From positions 1 to 36,983 of the IMG/VR virus record IMGVR_UViG_3300049855_000197: DNA of 36,983 nucleotides. The stretch is one strand, 5' to 3'. The DNA comes from a virus. Below, in pieces: positions 13,138-19,744 of this stretch. The first letter of the stretch is position 1; the number at the start of each line of letters is the position of its first letter. Made by a program: the position numbers and the translations under genes. The notes under the pieces were generated by a model, which worked only from the letters and a program-made list of their open reading frames with translations, made no database searches and had not been told where the DNA came from.

Positions 13138-13587
13138 ATGGCTAAAAATTCGTATTCTGAAAAGTTAAAAGACCCGCGCTGGCAAAAAAAACGGCTTGAA
13201 ATATTAAGCCGCGATAATTTTTCTTGCCTAATATGCGGGGATTCCGAATCAACTCTTCACGTTCACCATAGATACTATATCAATGGGCGGGAACCATGGG
13301 ATTATAATGATAATCTTTTAGCAACGCTTTGCGATTCTTGCCACAGTTCTGAGCACAGCCTAGAAGATATATCAAGCGACCTTATTAAAATGTTAAAATG
13401 CTTAGGATTTTTCAATTCTGATATATCTGGGCTTTGCATCTTGTTTCATTGCATGGAAATTAAATATCCTCCTCATGTTTTTATTGCGGCTTTAGATAAA
13501 ATCTTAACCTCAGAAAAAGGCATGAAAGATTTTATGGATGGTTATTTTAAAATTATTGCCATTGAAAACAAAGAAAAGGATAGCTAA
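13138..13587 (+). CDS. HNH endonuclease
   Basis: The product is 149 aa. It has a classic zinc-supported HNH core: CLICG (30-34), LHVHHR (40-45) with the catalytic His pair, the conserved Asn in DYNDNLLATLC (55-65), then CDSCHSSEH (65-73). HNH proteins nick or cut DNA; here the gene opens the replication operon and is coupled to the initiator gene by TAATG. It could be a free-standing homing-type nuclease or one with a role in replication or packaging. Ahead of the core is a basic helix (KDPRWQKKRLEIL). The ATG at 13138 follows GGGAAAAG. Confidence 0.88.
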   Translation: MAKNSYSEKLKDPRWQKKRLEILSRDNFSCLICGDSESTLHVHHRYYINGREPWDYNDNLLATLCDSCHSSEHSLEDISSDLIKMLKCLGFFNSDISGLCILFHCMEIKYPPHVFIAALDKILTSEKGMKDFMDGYFKIIAIENKEKDS

Positions 13588-14363
13588 TGGCTAAGAGATT
13601 CACGGATTCGGATAAATGGAAAAAACAGTGGTTTAGATGCCTTCCTCCTACCTGGAAATGTTTCTGGATTTATGTTTGCGACAACTGCGACCACGCCGGA
13701 ATATGGGATGTTGATTTAGACCTTGCGTCTTTCCAAATAGGAGCAAAGCTAGAATCTTCCAAAGTTTCCGAAATTCTAGGTAAACAAATTCTTGAAATCT
13801 CCAACGGGAAAAAGTGGTTTATTATCGATTTTATAGACTTCCAATATGGAGAGCTCAAGTCAAATAATAACGCTCATGCTTCGGTAATAAACATTCTTAC
13901 CCGTTTTGGATTGTGGGATTTTTATGTTAACCGCAATAATTTAGCCCCTTGTGAGCCCCTCAATAGCCCCTTGGTAGGGGCCCTGGATATGGATATGGAT
14001 AAAGAAATGGATAAGGATATGAAGGGGGATGCAAGGGGGAAACAAAAAATATTTGAGCGTATAGATGTTTGGTTTGAGAATCTAGAATTTACAATGGCCT
14101 GGGATGCATGGGAGGAAATGCGGAAAGCGTCAAAATCTAAACCAACAGAATACGCCAAGAACCTGGCTTTTACCAAGCTCAAGGGCTTGGCAGGTGATGA
14201 CCTGGGATTGGCTATCCAAATCGTTAACGCGGCTACCGAATCGAACTGGAAAACATTTTATCAACTCAAAGGGAACCAAAATGGAAAAACGTGTGAATCA
14301 GGAACCGACACACATAGACATAAAAAAAGATCTGGAGAGTTTTCTGAAAGCCTCTCCCTTTGA
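13587..14363 (+). CDS. Replication initiator (replisome organiser-like)
   Basis: The product is 258 aa. The N-terminal part (MAKRFTDSDKWKKQWFRCLP, then CDNCDHAGIWDVDLDLASFQ) matches phage initiators whose winged-helix domain binds the origin. The C-terminal part (AWDAWEEMRKASKSKPTEYA, then LAIQIVNAATESNWKTFY) resembles the end of lambda O-type proteins, which contacts the helicase loader. Between them, around residues 118-156, the DNA contains 11-bp-phased repeats (see the origin entry), as in lambda, where the origin lies inside gene O. The last 80 bases overlap the loader gene, and the tail they encode is low-complexity. Confidence 0.8.
   Translation: MAKRFTDSDKWKKQWFRCLPPTWKCFWIYVCDNCDHAGIWDVDLDLASFQIGAKLESSKVSEILGKQILEISNGKKWFIIDFIDFQYGELKSNNNAHASVINILTRFGLWDFYVNRNNLAPCEPLNSPLVGALDMDMDKEMDKDMKGDARGKQKIFERIDVWFENLEFTMAWDAWEEMRKASKSKPTEYAKNLAFTKLKGLAGDDLGLAIQIVNAATESNWKTFYQLKGNQNGKTCESGTDTHRHKKRSGEFSESLSL
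13943..14055. other. Candidate replication origin inside the initiator gene
   Basis: AGCCCCT starts at 13943, 13954 and 13965, and the inverted form AGGGGCC at 13976: four elements exactly 11 bp apart. GGATAT/GGATAA units fill 13985-14020. AAGGGGGA then occurs at 14022 and 14033, again 11 bp apart, followed by the AT-rich stretch AAACAAAAAATATTT. Because 11 is not a multiple of three, the copies lie in different frames, so selection on protein cannot explain them. The position, between the two domains of the initiator, matches lambda-type origins. Confidence 0.68.
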
Positions 14364-14991
14364 TCATGAATATGAGAGAAAACGATTAAAACGCTTAGAC
14401 GAGGAAGAAGAAGACAGAAAAAGGCGCGAAGCTAGAGAGTTAGCCAATTTAAAGGAAAGCCTATGGAGAAACTCAAATGTACCGGAAAGGCATAGGAGTT
14501 TCACCCTGCCCGATTCTGGGGCCTGGCTAGAGTCTTTTAAGTTTGTGAGTGGGCAAATGGGTTCCGGGACTCTTTTCCTTGTCCTAGGGCCTCGTGGGAC
14601 GGGTAAAACGCAAATCGCCACCGCATTGATAAAACAAGCTTGCTTTGAGGGTAAAAAATCGAAGTATTACAAGGCAATTGATATTTTTATCGCTTTGAGG
14701 GGGTCTTTTAGGAAAGACGGCGATTCAGAAATTGAGGTAATTGAGAGGTTTTTGAAACCGGATATTTTGGTAATCGATGCAATGGAAGAAAGAGGTGAAA
14801 CCCCATTTGAGGACCGGCTTTTGAATCACATCATTGATAAACGGTATGATAATCTATCCGATACGATTCTAATCACTAACCAAACAGCCGAAAAGTTCGC
14901 TGAATCTGTAGGGCCTTCGATTGTATCGAGAATCCATGAGACGGGTGATAAAATCGTCTGCGATTGGCCAAGCTTTAGGACTAAGAAATAA
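14281..14991 (+). CDS. Helicase loader, DnaC-like AAA+ ATPase
   Basis: The product is 236 aa from ATG 14281, preceded by AAAGGGAACC; it overlaps the initiator gene by 83 nt in another frame. The frame is open further upstream (an ATG lies at 14104), but that start has no better support. The charged N-terminal coiled coil (residues 35-60) would bind the helicase. AAA+ motifs are Walker A GPRGTGKT (103-110), Walker B ILVIDAMEE (162-170, with the second acid present), sensor-1 Asn200 in ILITN, and an arginine finger candidate in SRIHE (Arg217). It would load host DnaB onto the origin with the initiator. Confidence 0.85.
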   Translation: MEKRVNQEPTHIDIKKDLESFLKASPFDHEYERKRLKRLDEEEEDRKRREARELANLKESLWRNSNVPERHRSFTLPDSGAWLESFKFVSGQMGSGTLFLVLGPRGTGKTQIATALIKQACFEGKKSKYYKAIDIFIALRGSFRKDGDSEIEVIERFLKPDILVIDAMEERGETPFEDRLLNHIIDKRYDNLSDTILITNQTAEKFAESVGPSIVSRIHETGDKIVCDWPSFRTKK

Positions 14992-14992
14992 A

Positions 14993-15184
14993 ATGGACCC
15001 ACTACCATACCCACCCTTATTTGCTCCTAAACCGTGCGAATGTGGGTTAATCCCTGAAGTGGTGGAGATGCCAAACTATGGGCCGGATGAGCAATGGCAA
15101 GTCCACTGCAAATGGGGTCACCCTAGGGTATATGGTAGGACGATGTTTGAGGCTATTGAGAAATATAACGAGAGGCGCAAATGA
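14993..15184 (+). CDS. Small zinc protein, Lar-like, 63 aa
   Basis: The ATG at 14993 lies 1 nt after the loader stop. The protein reads MDPLPYPPLFAPKPCECGLI, then a second metal half (WQVHCKWGHP) and AIEKYNERR, giving the C-x-C/C...H and N-x-R ending similar to Lar-type single-domain proteins. It precedes the methyltransferase (overlap of 4 nt, ATGA), so a shared anti-restriction role is plausible. The Cys spacing is unusual (CEC), so the family match is tentative. Confidence 0.6.
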   Translation: MDPLPYPPLFAPKPCECGLIPEVVEMPNYGPDEQWQVHCKWGHPRVYGRTMFEAIEKYNERRK

Positions 15185-15837
15185 TACCTTATTACCAAGA
15201 TGACGCAGTAACGATTTACCATGGAGATTGCCGGGAAATATTGCCGACATTGCAAAAAGTGGATTTAGTGGTTACTGACCCTCCTTATGGGATTGGGGCT
15301 GATAAAAACCTTAGAGCGAACAAGCAACACGGGAAAGCCTGTGCGCCATCTAAAGATTATGGAATTGGAAAATGGGACAATAAAACCCCAGACAAGGAAA
15401 TATTTTTAAATATTATTGCATTATCTAAATTTCAAATAATATGGGGTGGAAATTATTTTTCGTTAAGTCCCTCTCCATGCTGGTTAGTTTGGGATAAAGA
15501 TAATGGAGACAATAATTATGCTGATTGTGAATTAGCTTGGACGAATCTCGAAGCGGCTGTTAGAAAGTTTAGATATAGATGGATGGGAATGCTTCAGGAA
15601 CAAGCGGGAGAAAAAAAAGAAATTCGAGAGCATCCAACACAAAAACCGGTTCCAGTCATGAAATGGGCGATCACATTGGCTCCAGAGTCGAAAACCATCC
15701 TAGACCCATTTATGGGGTCTGGAACAACCTTACGCGCTGCCAAGGATCTAGGCCGTAAAGCCATAGGCATAGAGCTAGAGGAGAAATATTGCGAGATAGC
15801 AGCTAAAAGGATGATGCAGGAGGTTTTAGCTTTATGA
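15181..15837 (+). CDS. DNA methyltransferase (beta-type, amino group of A or C)
   Basis: The product is 218 aa. Motif IV, DPPYG, is at residues 33-37, preceding motif I DPFMGSGTT at 175-183, the order of beta-class enzymes that methylate N6 of adenine or N4 of cytosine. The typical HPTQKP segment lies between them. The variable middle (residues 45-140) would be the target-recognition domain. It lacks a partner endonuclease gene, so it is an orphan enzyme, probably for protection from restriction or for regulation. DPPYG alone does not settle A versus C. It overlaps both neighbours by ATGA. Confidence 0.92.
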   Translation: MIPYYQDDAVTIYHGDCREILPTLQKVDLVVTDPPYGIGADKNLRANKQHGKACAPSKDYGIGKWDNKTPDKEIFLNIIALSKFQIIWGGNYFSLSPSPCWLVWDKDNGDNNYADCELAWTNLEAAVRKFRYRWMGMLQEQAGEKKEIREHPTQKPVPVMKWAITLAPESKTILDPFMGSGTTLRAAKDLGRKAIGIELEEKYCEIAAKRMMQEVLAL

Positions 15838-16070
15838 TAAACACAACCAAAGGAACAACCATGATTGATATACTAGCGTTACTGAAACGGATTGAAACTA
15901 AAGGAGTTATTTATGATTTAAGTTGTTGCCCGGAATGCGAAGGCGAAGCTTATGAATATGGGGAAAATTTTAAGTTTAATAAGGCTCACCATAATGATGG
16001 GTGCCCATTAAAATCCGCTATTGATTCTTTGGAGTCTGGGCGGTTGGTGGTGGTGGAGAAACCAGAATGA
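15834..16070 (+). CDS. Hypothetical Cys-rich small protein, 78 aa
   Basis: The frame opens at 15834 in ATGA with the methyltransferase stop, but a second ATG at 15861 has a better site (AAAGGAACAACC) and is a likely alternative (69 aa). The core YDLSCCPECEGEAYEYGENF has a CCxxC cluster and a later Cys near residue 58, a zinc-ribbon-like arrangement. The C-terminus is a short helix. Unrecognised. It ends in an ATGA overlap with the next gene. Confidence 0.62.
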   Translation: MINTTKGTTMIDILALLKRIETKGVIYDLSCCPECEGEAYEYGENFKFNKAHHNDGCPLKSAIDSLESGRLVVVEKPE

Positions 16071-16201
16071 ACTCTAAATATGTATTCCCAACTGCGTTAA
16101 TCGTCCTAGATATTTGTGCCGCGTTGGGATATTGGGGCGATTGGCGCAAAATGATATACTGGACAGCGGCGGCAATTTTAACGGCGGCGGTAACCTACTG
16201 A
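16067..16201 (+). CDS. Small two-TM membrane protein, 44 aa
   Basis: The frame is tied to its neighbours by ATGA (16067) and TGATG (16199-16203). Two hydrophobic segments flank a short polar turn: residues 4-22 (KYVFPTALIVLDICAALGYW) and 29-44 (MIYWTAAAILTAAVTY), the second rich in Ala and Thr. Similar two-TM proteins with the W-G-D-W-R turn are seen in other phage genomes. Function unknown; a membrane-lesion or exclusion role would be a guess. Confidence 0.7.
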   Translation: MNSKYVFPTALIVLDICAALGYWGDWRKMIYWTAAAILTAAVTY

Positions 16202-16353
16202 TGAGGCTAATCTATTGCCACAAATGCAAAGCCCTAGTCGGTGAGTTAGCCAAAGGCACCAAGGTAGACCGTGGGCTAATCTATACCTGCGCTACCTGCC
16301 AGCGTGTAGATTTACCGCCTGGGTTTGATGAGGTGTTTAAAGGGTTTAGGTAA
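16201..16353 (+). CDS. Zinc-ribbon protein, 50 aa
   Basis: ATG 16201 shares TGATG with the stop before it. The short protein has two Cys pairs (CHKC at residues 6-9 and CATC at 29-32) around a Lys-rich loop, a compact zinc ribbon. It is the last gene before the non-coding stretch where the rightward replication operon meets the leftward SSB operon. No enzyme activity can be assigned. Confidence 0.65.
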   Translation: MRLIYCHKCKALVGELAKGTKVDRGLIYTCATCQRVDLPPGFDEVFKGFR

Positions 16354-16580
16354 TTTACAGCCCCTCGGATTCTAACCGTGGTCACCCGGTACCAGGTGGG
16401 TCAAACATCCCCAGTTTCAGGCTGGGTTTATTACCGACTGTAAAAATTTCAATTTGACATGGCCGGGCTTGATACCGGCTTATGGGCTTTTACGCAATTC
16501 CCAAGGGCGCCGGTTTCTCCGGAGAGGTTTTCAAAAGGTCCTTCACCCTGCACGTCCTTCCGTGCTGCATGTCAAAATAA
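16354..16580. other. Non-coding structured region between convergent operons
   Basis: No gene is seen in this 227-nt stretch. Several inverted repeats are visible: TTTACAG/CTGTAAA (16354-16360, 16438-16444) and GGTAAT/ATTACC (16349-16354, 16430-16435), which cannot nest together; CCCAG/CTGGG (16410-16414, 16422-16426); and TTTGACATG/CATGTCAAA (16453-16461, 16568-16576) flanking GCCGG/CCGGC and GCACG/CGTGC hairpins. A stem at 16410-16426 followed by TTTA could terminate rightward transcription weakly. It may encode a small RNA. It is not a canonical tRNA. Confidence 0.5.
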
Positions 16581-16582
16581 AT

Positions 16583-16637
16583 CCCCCTAACTTCCGCGAT
16601 GTGGGAACAAATCACACCTTTAATCGGAAGTTGGGGG
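16583..16637 (-). terminator. Terminator-like hairpin after the SSB gene
   Basis: Arms of 14 and 13 nt (16583-16596 and 16625-16637) pair with one bulged base; on the minus strand the stem ends in GGGGG followed by ATTTATTTT. It lies 7 nt beyond the stop of the SSB-like gene. The loop is long (28 nt), which is unusual for an intrinsic terminator. Confidence 0.7.
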
Positions 16638-16643
16638 ACGGGT

Positions 16644-16949
16644 CTAAAATGGCAATTCGTTCGGGTCCGCTTCAGGAGGCTTAGAACTAGCCCCATAAGT
16701 TGGGTTAGGGTTTTGATACCCCTGGCTATGTTGGGCTGGATAAGTACCGCTCACGTCATAAACCGCGCTTTTCACCTTGAAACTCAAGCTAGTAAATTCT
16801 TTACCATTACCCGATTTTTTATTCCATGCTCCAATCTCATAGGTCACCCCATTAATCAAAGCTGTCCCTTTAAAATCTGGGTGAGTATCCTTTTCTTTCC
16901 GGTCGTTTGGAAATAGGCTTCCGCTCATTTCCCGTTGTACAAATGCCAT
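16644..16949 (-). CDS. SSB-like protein (DUF736-type fold)
   Basis: The product is 101 aa. The core SGSLFPNDRKEKDTHPDFKG, then ALINGVTYEIGAWNK and EFTSLSFKVK, matches the DUF736/small ssDNA-binding type with an OB-fold strand order. The C-terminus ends in ADPNELPF, an acidic tip like the bacterial SSB tail that recruits host repair proteins. It follows the Erf homologue (stop and start overlap), so it is likely its partner in single-strand annealing recombination. It is the last gene before the hairpin terminator. Confidence 0.75.
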   Translation of the reverse strand: MAFVQREMSGSLFPNDRKEKDTHPDFKGTALINGVTYEIGAWNKKSGNGKEFTSLSFKVKSAVYDVSGTYPAQHSQGYQNPNPTYGASSKPPEADPNELPF

Positions 16950-17746
16950 TATTTCACCACCTTAATTTCGATTTCCTCGATTACTGGTCCTTTAGCTGAT
17001 GGCTGGCAATGGACAATTACCAATTCACCGGATTTTTTAACGTCTGCCGCTACTTGATAGACAGTGTGACTAAAAGATTTTATTTCCCCATGGTTTGCCG
17101 TTTGGATTGCGTATAAAACCCATTGCGGTTTTCCGTCCGGTAGTAAAGGGCCTTTTTGGGCTATTTTGCCGCCCATGATATAATCCTCAAAACTTCCAAT
17201 GTCCTTTTGTCCTTCCACCGGCTCAACCTTGGCGGTTTCCGTGGCCTTGGCGGTACTTTTAGCGTCTTGCTCGGCTAAGTGTTGGGCCATGGGTATTCCG
17301 TGGCTAAAGGGGCCTTTCTGTTGGGCTAGGCTTTTAGGTTTTTCCGTGGTCCCGCTTGCCGCTGCTCCATCATCATCCTCTGGGGCAATACCTAATACGG
17401 CGCACATTTGATATCTGCGCCCGTATGTAATCGCGCTACCTATCGCCTGGGGGGTCGAGTCCTTAGCGGTTAGGGTTAGGGATGAATCCAGAGATTCCCC
17501 CGATGTATGGTATAATGTGCCGGTCACGGTTACAATACTTCCCGAGGTGCTTGGCATTTGGACAAAAGCCAGGCCATTAGCCAGCATTAAAGGGCGGCAT
17601 GACTCCCAGACTCCAGCCAAATCAGCGTATTTGGATTTAAAATATGGGTTATCGGTTTCCTTCTTCGGTGGGACCAATGCGCCCTGAAAAGCCACTAGGG
17701 CGGATATAATGTTTTTGATTGGCTTTTGATTCTGTTCCTGTTCCAT
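16949..17746 (-). CDS. erf: Erf-type single-strand annealing recombinase
   Basis: The product is 265 aa, the usual length of the ERF family, which anneals complementary strands and circularises phage DNA in P22. The hallmark is GSAITYGRRY at residues 103-112, followed by the acidic loop APEDDDG at 121-127. The N-terminal half (PYFKSKYADLAGVWE near 34-48) is also family-typical. A low-complexity linker (residues 128-185) precedes a small C-terminal domain. Overlaps the SSB-like gene by one base. A weak promoter-like pair lies upstream (near 17748-17800). Confidence 0.92.
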   Translation of the reverse strand: MEQEQNQKPIKNIISALVAFQGALVPPKKETDNPYFKSKYADLAGVWESCRPLMLANGLAFVQMPSTSGSIVTVTGTLYHTSGESLDSSLTLTAKDSTPQAIGSAITYGRRYQMCAVLGIAPEDDDGAAASGTTEKPKSLAQQKGPFSHGIPMAQHLAEQDAKSTAKATETAKVEPVEGQKDIGSFEDYIMGGKIAQKGPLLPDGKPQWVLYAIQTANHGEIKSFSHTVYQVAADVKKSGELVIVHCQPSAKGPVIEEIEIKVVK

Positions 17747-17799
17747 CTTTTTCCTCTTTCGCTTTGTTTAAAAATTTCTCTGGTATCACGTCAAACTGT

Positions 17800-17818
17800 G
17801 GCCCGATTAGTTCGGGCC
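17800..17818. other. 7-bp GC hairpin directly after a stop codon
   Basis: GGCCCGA (17800-17806) and TCGGGCC (17812-17818) form a perfect stem with a 5-nt loop, immediately following the TGA of the gene at 17819-18094 and upstream of erf. There is no T tract, so it may stabilise the upstream mRNA or pause polymerase but is not a standard terminator. Confidence 0.5.
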
Positions 17819-18094
17819 TCAAAATGGTTCCTCATGGGTTATTTTTTTCGGTACATCAAATTCCTGCCGGTTGTCTAGATAGGCGTTTTTTATTATTCGC
17901 TTGCCGCGTATTTTGTTTACATAGTCTTTCACTGCTAATTCTGGCGTTTCGCCGTTTCCGTAGGCACTAGCAAGCATTGCGCCCTCTTTAACTTCAATAT
18001 GTTTAAAACTGGCTGAAAATCTCCGATTCTGATTCGGATAATATGTGATTTCCATTTGTAAATTCAAAATGTCCGCATAGTCATAAATGTTCAA
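17819..18094 (-). CDS. Conserved phage hypothetical, 91 aa, TTG start
   Basis: The TTG at 18094 is supported by a GAGGGAGAA ribosome site and by its overlap with the upstream stop (TTGA). The protein has a YYPNQNRRFSASF segment and a mixed second half (SAYGNGETPELAVKDYVNK, then IRGKRIIKNA and a VPK ending), a layout seen in other phage genomes close to erf or SSB genes. Function unknown. It belongs to the operon starting at 18524. Confidence 0.65.
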   Translation of the reverse strand: MNIYDYADILNLQMEITYYPNQNRRFSASFKHIEVKEGAMLASAYGNGETPELAVKDYVNKIRGKRIIKNAYLDNRQEFDVPKKITHEEPF

Positions 18095-18267
18095 TTCTCC
18101 CTCACTTCCCTAATTTTAGCCCATATCCCATTATACCGCTCTATCCACTCCTGCAAATCGGGGTGCCTGTCATCCATTGAGTCAAGATAATTTTTAACCC
18201 GCTCCTCCTCCTGCATGAGTAAATAGAGAGGGTCCACGCGGACCCCGTTGATTTCCCATGTGGCCAT
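18091..18267 (-). CDS. Hypothetical protein, 58 aa
   Basis: I chose the ATG at 18267, which sits in TAATG with the upstream stop and has GGGGTGAAA before it. The product (MATWEINGVRVDPLYLLMQE) is a short strand followed by a charged coiled helix (EEERVKNYLDSMDDRHPDLQ, then WIERYNGIWAKIREV). Acidic and probably helical. Unrecognised. Confidence 0.62.
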   Translation of the reverse strand: MATWEINGVRVDPLYLLMQEEERVKNYLDSMDDRHPDLQEWIERYNGIWAKIREVREN

Positions 18268-18524
18268 TATTTCACCCCTGCGCAAAATCGGTATGCCTCA
18301 GAATACCATTCTTCTTCAATCATATTCATGCCAGCCAAGCGGGCGATAATTTCATCCTCCTCGATGTCGTTTTCCTTATATCCAACGCACCAAAACTCTA
18401 CTTCATGGGTCAAGCCTTCGCCCTCTGGGGTTTCGGCTAATGACCAAAGTTCATCGGAAACGAAATCCTCTAGGTCCATCTCTCTCTCGTGTCTGGCTAG
18501 GTCTCTGATTACTGGGTCTAACAT
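18267..18524 (-). CDS. Acidic hypothetical protein, 85 aa
   Basis: First gene of the erf operon, behind the promoter at 18569-18597. The protein is rich in Glu and Asp (REMDLEDFVSDELWSLAE, NDIEEDEIIARLAG) with few basic residues, the composition of DNA-mimic proteins, but length and family do not allow a call. The leader before it contains a hairpin (GGGT/ACCC) and the GGAACAAGGAACAA sequence also found before the gene at 9524. Confidence 0.62.
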   Translation of the reverse strand: MLDPVIRDLARHEREMDLEDFVSDELWSLAETPEGEGLTHEVEFWCVGYKENDIEEDEIIARLAGMNMIEEEWYSEAYRFCAGVK

Positions 18525-18568
18525 CTTTTGTTCCTTGTTCCCACCGGGTCAACCAACCCGATAAGCTA

Positions 18569-18597
18569 AGTATAATTCAGTGAGATTAGAATGTCAA
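18569..18597 (-). promoter_or_regulatory. Sigma70 promoter of the erf operon
   Basis: The minus strand has TTGACA (18592-18597), a 17-nt spacer and TATACT (18569-18574). The -35 box contains the TGA stop of the gene upstream (18594-18596). Leader length to the ATG at 18524 is about 38 nt. Confidence 0.82.
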
Positions 18598-18902
18598 ACT
18601 ATTTTCTTCTTTTTCCAAATTATTTTTTTAACTGCCTTTTTTTGCTTAATTCCAGGCTTTTTAGCTCCATTTGCAACCGTGGTGCCTTTTGGCCTGCCTG
18701 TCCTTTTTTTCGCTGGAGGGACAATAATTTGCGCGTCCGGGTCGAAAACATCTTTATACCCAAATTTTACTGGCCTGGGGTGAACTTGACCCATTAGCAA
18801 CCTATAAGCCAGTGTTCGTCTTGTTATCCCCTGCATATTGCAAAATAGGTCTGAGTCAATAAAATCAGATAGGTCAATCGGTTTTCTCAGTCTCAAAGCC
18901 AC
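18594..18902 (-). CDS. Basic DNA-binding protein with AT-hook-like motif, 102 aa
   Basis: GTG start at 18902 in TAGTG with the upstream stop, after AGGGGG. The N-terminal half has a possible HTH (LFCNMQGITRRTLAYRLLMG). The C-terminal 45 residues are very basic and include KRTGRPKGT, an AT-hook-type GRP core, and end in KKIIWKKKKIV. This suggests DNA binding, possibly as a regulator or a nucleoid-type protein. The stop is inside the -35 box of the next promoter. Confidence 0.62.
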   Translation of the reverse strand: MALRLRKPIDLSDFIDSDLFCNMQGITRRTLAYRLLMGQVHPRPVKFGYKDVFDPDAQIIVPPAKKRTGRPKGTTVANGAKKPGIKQKKAVKKIIWKKKKIV

Positions 18903-19267
18903 TAAATACCCCCTGTTAACTTTTCAATCTCATCCTGCAAATCTTTTTCGCGCTGTCTACGGTCGATAAAAGCCCTCTCCAACTCCTTTACCCGTGCCTC
19001 GTAAATAGTACGGGTAGTGATATCCCTAGCCTCTGCAATCACATTGATAGCTTGGTCCGATATGGCCTGGGCTTCGATTTTGTCTTTGTAGTATCTGTCT
19101 AGCGTGATGTTCAGTTCATTAATAAGCAATGCGGAATCTTCAATGCTGCACATAGCTTCTTCCAGTAGCATAGCCGTTCCGGCATGGTCTATTGCCTCTT
19201 TAATCAATAACACTACTATAATCAGTACGCATAGTAACGCCAACCCGTTCAATAGGTATTCATTCAT
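18902..19267 (-). CDS. N-terminal TM and coiled-coil protein, 121 aa (inner-spanin-like topology)
   Basis: A hydrophobic segment (about residues 8-23, GLALLCVLIIVVLLIK) is followed by long charged helices with a heptad pattern (IYEARVKELERAFIDRRQ, then EKDLQDEIEKLTGG). This N-in, coiled-coil-out topology is that of inner spanins, but it lacks an overlapping or neighbouring Rz1-like lipoprotein; the only lipoprotein in the window is at 6784-6987. It may equally be an early membrane protein. Overlaps the upstream 51-aa gene by 8 nt. Confidence 0.55.
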   Translation of the reverse strand: MNEYLLNGLALLCVLIIVVLLIKEAIDHAGTAMLLEEAMCSIEDSALLINELNITLDRYYKDKIEAQAISDQAINVIAEARDITTRTIYEARVKELERAFIDRRQREKDLQDEIEKLTGGI

Positions 19268-19415
19268 GGTCTAACTCCTTACTTTTCATTTTCTCCCAAT
19301 CCTTGTAAATCCGTTTTCGCTCTCTATAGTCCTCTGTATACTCCATGACGCTAATAAATAAAATATACCCCGTCACCAGCATGATAAAGCCGGTTAGAAA
19401 ATCACCTGGAGTCAT
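19260..19415 (-). CDS. Single-TM small protein, 51 aa
   Basis: ATG at 19415 in an ATGA overlap with the upstream gene. One membrane segment (residues about 6-25, LTGFIMLVTGYILFISVMEY) precedes a charged cytoplasmic-type tail (DYRERKRIYKDWEKMKSKE). The following gene also starts with a TM segment, so the two may form a membrane complex. Function unknown. Confidence 0.6.
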   Translation of the reverse strand: MTPGDFLTGFIMLVTGYILFISVMEYTEDYRERKRIYKDWEKMKSKELDHE

Positions 19416-19744
19416 AACATAGCCTCCCGCTTCCTTTGTTCATTTGATTTAATCCCACGGCTCCGGACCTCGCGGAACTCGAAAAAATTCTTAAATACCG
19501 GAAATCTTTCTACTAGTCTACGAGCCATTATTGGGACAAAATCGGAATTTATTAAAAATGATTCTCCAGCCCCTATCATATCCATATCCCAACGCATTGA
19601 TTCAACAATCCTACGCGCTGAATATTTAGTATGGCCAACGGAAATCAAGTCGAACGATTTTTTCTCAAAAGTTCGGTATATATGCGGGTTACAGTCGTTC
19701 CATTTATTCCATCGGTCCATTACTGATTCTGGGTAATCGGTCAT
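19412..19744 (-). CDS. Conserved phage protein of unknown function, 110 aa
   Basis: I chose the ATG at 19744, which overlaps the upstream stop (ATGA). The pattern WNKWNDCNPHIYRTFEKKSF, SAxRIVESMRW, then FLINSDFVPIMARRLVERFP and FFEFREVRSRG is that of a family common in phages, where the last part reads ...INNxxxxxYARxxxxxxPxxxxFFxxR. Its function is not known to me. Basic C-terminus. It belongs to the operon of the promoter at 19925-19953. Confidence 0.72.
   Translation of the reverse strand: MTDYPESVMDRWNKWNDCNPHIYRTFEKKSFDLISVGHTKYSARRIVESMRWDMDMIGAGESFLINSDFVPIMARRLVERFPVFKNFFEFREVRSRGIKSNEQRKREAML

Noticed and set aside
16354-16444. tRNA gene on the minus strand
   Set aside because: A 7-bp end stem, a CCCAG/CTGGG hairpin with a 7-nt loop and a GGTTAGAATCC T-arm-like piece are present, but there is no D-arm, position 33 of the loop is C where U is required, and the spacing is wrong for any tRNA class.
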